A stretch of DNA of 15,883 nt from JACOTK01 sp038256565 (GTDB lineage: Bacteria > Actinomycetota > Acidimicrobiia > Acidimicrobiales > CADCSY01): the NCBI GenBank assembly GCA_038256565.1, contig JBBSKG010000061.1, forward strand, positions 1 through 15,883, read 5' to 3'. The translations under genes and the position numbers were made by a program. Shown one piece after another: positions 14,202-15,883 of the stretch. Numbering within the stretch: position 1 is the stretch's first letter; the number at the start of each line of letters is the position of its first letter. The notes under the pieces were generated by a model that was given only the letters and a program-made list of their open reading frames with translations, was not told where the DNA came from and did no database searches.

Positions 14202-15883
14202 AGTGTTGGTTCCTCATTAGATGGGTCATTCGATGGCTCAGTCATGAGTTGGGTGACAAGTCCGGCAGCAGCCAGTTCGTCTGTAAGCGACATTTGGAAA
14301 CTAGTTATTTGACGCGAGGTTTCGGCTTCGTCCCATCCAAGCTCTGGCCCAATCAAACTCGCGGTGGCTTCAGCGGCTGTGAAAGTTATACGAGTGTTTA
14401 ACCATCGTGCCGGAACTCGGCGGCTAAGAACATCGTCGAGTGTCATCGCCATCTCATAGCGAACGGCATAAAGCGCCTCAGCGCGCAGGTATGGCAATTC
14501 CTCTATCAACAGTTCACCCAAGGAAGGGTCAGTTTTAATCATGGCAACAATCGTTGGAGTCATGGTTCCATAGCGGTTATCAAGATGTTCGGAGGCCGAC
14601 GTTCCTGTCAGCTCATCAAAGCCGTCTGCACCCCAAATTTTTAGCGAGGCCGTTCGACAGCGATTGTGAAGCCCAACTCGACGACCGAGTTGTTTCATCA
14701 CAACATCAACGGTGTCAGCGGCCATACGTCGATAGGTGGTGAGTTTCCCTCCCGTTACGGTGATGAGTCCGTCGGGTGAGACCGTGACTGAATGTCGACG
14801 GGACAGGTCGGCTGTGTGATTGGTGTTGTTTGAATTGCCTGTGGCAACAAGTGGACGAAGGCCAGCCCACGTGGCTCGTACGTCAGACCGAGTTAGTGGG
14901 TCGATTGTCCAGGCATTTACTGCTGCAAGAACCTCATCGACTTCAGCGCTTGTGCAATAAGGCTTTTCTAGCGGTCCGTCATAATCAGTATCGGTGGTCC
15001 CTATATAGGTGTAGTCACCTTTAGGCACGACGAAGATTGAACGCTTGGTGCCACGCACCGGCAGAACCGCAGCGATGTCGTTGGTCAACCGTTGCCTTGG
15101 CACAACGAGATGAACTCCCTTTGCTGGACGCAACGTTGGTTGATACTCGCCATCTTGAGCGACCCTACTGGCAACGAGTGTCTGTAGCTCGTCGGCCCAA
15201 ACGCCGGTGGCGTTTACCACCACAGTTGCCTGAACTTTGATGTCGCCAGGTTGTTGTTTATTGGGGTCAATATGGCTTTCCCCGATGGAAGGATGAAGTG
15301 TGATTTCCCGGCCATTGGCGTTAATGCCAACTACCCCGCAGTGGTTCGCGACGACTGCGCCGTGTTGTGCAGCCGTTTGGACAACAGCAAGGGTGAGGCG
15401 TGCGTCATCGGTTTGGGCGTCATAGTAAATGAACGCACCTTGTACGCGTTCAGGGTTAAGTGTTGGAAGGTGTTTAAGCGCAGCGGCAGCGTCTATACGC
15501 TTGTGAAGCTTGCCGATACGCCACCCACCGGTTAAGTCATAGAGCCAGAGAACCCAGTTGACCGCCTTTGCCAACCTCGGGTCGATGAGGCCATCTTTGC
15601 CAAACAGGGGAATGAGAAACGGCATTAAACGAACTAGATGCGGAGCGTTGCGTCGCAGTCTCTCTCGCTCATAGAGTGCCTCATAAACCAAGCGGTAGTC
15701 ACGTTGGTTTAAGTATCGAAGACCGCCATGGACAAGTTTCGATGATTTTGAAGAGGTACCAGAAGCCCAGTCGTTACGTTCAACCAATGCAACTCTTAGC
15801 CCTCGGGTGGCGGCATCAAGCGCAACGCCAGCACCAGTAATTCCGCCCCCCACGACAAGAACATCGAAGTGCTCCTGAGCGAG
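14198..15883 (-). CDS. glpD: Aerobic glycerol-3-phosphate dehydrogenase, 5' end cut by window edge
   Basis: The frame is open to the right edge, giving 561 visible residues starting L-A-Q-E-H-F-D-V-L-V-V-G-G-G. The true start lies beyond 15883. The FAD Rossmann motif GGGITG (12-17) is followed by ERNDWASGTSSKSSKLVHGG with LRYL after it (from about 35), both typical of GlpD. RGTKRSIFVVPKGDYTYIG and TTDTDYDGP carry the substrate/FAD region, and TWAGLRPLV and TGGKLTTYRRMA complete the family pattern. A C-terminal helical domain follows. The enzyme oxidises sn-glycerol-3-phosphate to dihydroxyacetone phosphate at the membrane, passing electrons to quinone. The stop overlaps the next gene by 4 nt, so the flavoprotein is translationally coupled. 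DHAP is the backbone of the AGPS substrate, which makes the coupling sensible. Confidence 0.95.
   Translation of the reverse strand, partial: LAQEHFDVLVVGGGITGAGVALDAATRGLRVALVERNDWASGTSSKSSKLVHGGLRYLNQRDYRLVYEALYERERLRRNAPHLVRLMPFLIPLFGKDGLIDPRLAKAVNWVLWLYDLTGGWRIGKLHKRIDAAAALKHLPTLNPERVQGAFIYYDAQTDDARLTLAVVQTAAQHGAVVANHCGVVGINANGREITLHPSIGESHIDPNKQQPGDIKVQATVVVNATGVWADELQTLVASRVAQDGEYQPTLRPAKGVHLVVPRQRLTNDIAAVLPVRGTKRSIFVVPKGDYTYIGTTDTDYDGPLEKPYCTSAEVDEVLAAVNAWTIDPLTRSDVRATWAGLRPLVATGNSNNTNHTADLSRRHSVTVSPDGLITVTGGKLTTYRRMAADTVDVVMKQLGRRVGLHNRCRTASLKIWGADGFDELTGTSASEHLDNRYGTMTPTIVAMIKTDPSLGELLIEELPYLRAEALYAVRYEMAMTLDDVLSRRVPARWLNTRITFTAAEATASLIGPELGWDEAETSRQITSFQMSLTDELAAAGLVTQLMTEPSNDPSNEEPTL

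Noticed and set aside
1..15883. CRISPR array, insertion sequence, tRNA or attachment site.
   Set aside because: Reading both strands I saw no regularly spaced repeats, transposase motifs, tRNA-like cloverleaf or target-site duplications. The only notable repeats are those listed.

Overview
The window looks like a chromosomal segment of an actinobacterium. The evidence is an RNase P RNA of actinobacterial build, TANNNT -10 boxes placed 6-7 nt before start codons (leaderless genes), a Maf/VapBC neighbourhood, and a GlpD/AGPS-like/FGGY-kinase cluster of a type known from actinobacteria. Sampled GC is only about 50-58% over much of it. With the archaeal-style repair genes, this suggests a lineage such as Acidimicrobiia rather than Streptomyces or Mycobacterium. 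That placement is inference.

Left part (1-3388; the two 60-nt blocks I counted, 1921-1980 and 2701-2760, were about 63% and 70% GC). Reading leftward are a Maf-family nucleotide pyrophosphatase cut by the window edge, a VapBC toxin-antitoxin pair (PIN toxin, AbrB-type antitoxin) and rnpB (RNase P RNA, 1070-1424). Reading rightward from a shared intergenic region are an AbiEi-like antitoxin/regulator and an AbiEii-like nucleotidyltransferase toxin, overlapping by 11 nt. The rnpB-abiEi intergenic region holds an extended -10 for rnpB, a leaderless promoter for the antitoxin and two strong dyads. Two unrelated toxin-antitoxin modules therefore flank rnpB.

Middle part (3416-9466, minus strand). 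This is a compact four-gene operon, nurA-herA-mre11-rad50, with start/stop overlaps or tiny gaps. It encodes the complete set of the archaeal-type DNA end-resection machinery: NurA nuclease, HerA hexameric translocase, Mre11 nuclease and Rad50 ATPase with a CPLC zinc hook. It is the most interesting system in the window. Its 3' end converges on the AbiEii gene with a 27-bp gap, and a 17-bp exact copy of the rad50 Walker B coding sequence lies in that gap.

Right part (9515-15883, minus strand). A Ppx/GppA phosphatase with a C-terminal HD domain lies downstream of a glycerol-3-phosphate cluster: aerobic GlpD (start beyond the window), an alkyl-DHAP-synthase-like flavoprotein overlapping it by 4 nt, and a glycerol-kinase-like FGGY kinase. 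The kinase lacks several residues that contact glycerol in E. coli GlpK. All eight genes from 15883 down to 3416 point the same way with gaps of at most about 57 nt. The ppx promoter region may contain a leaderless 10-residue leader peptide whose stop overlaps an internal ppx ATG. I saw no tRNA, insertion sequence, CRISPR array or convincing rho-independent terminator.
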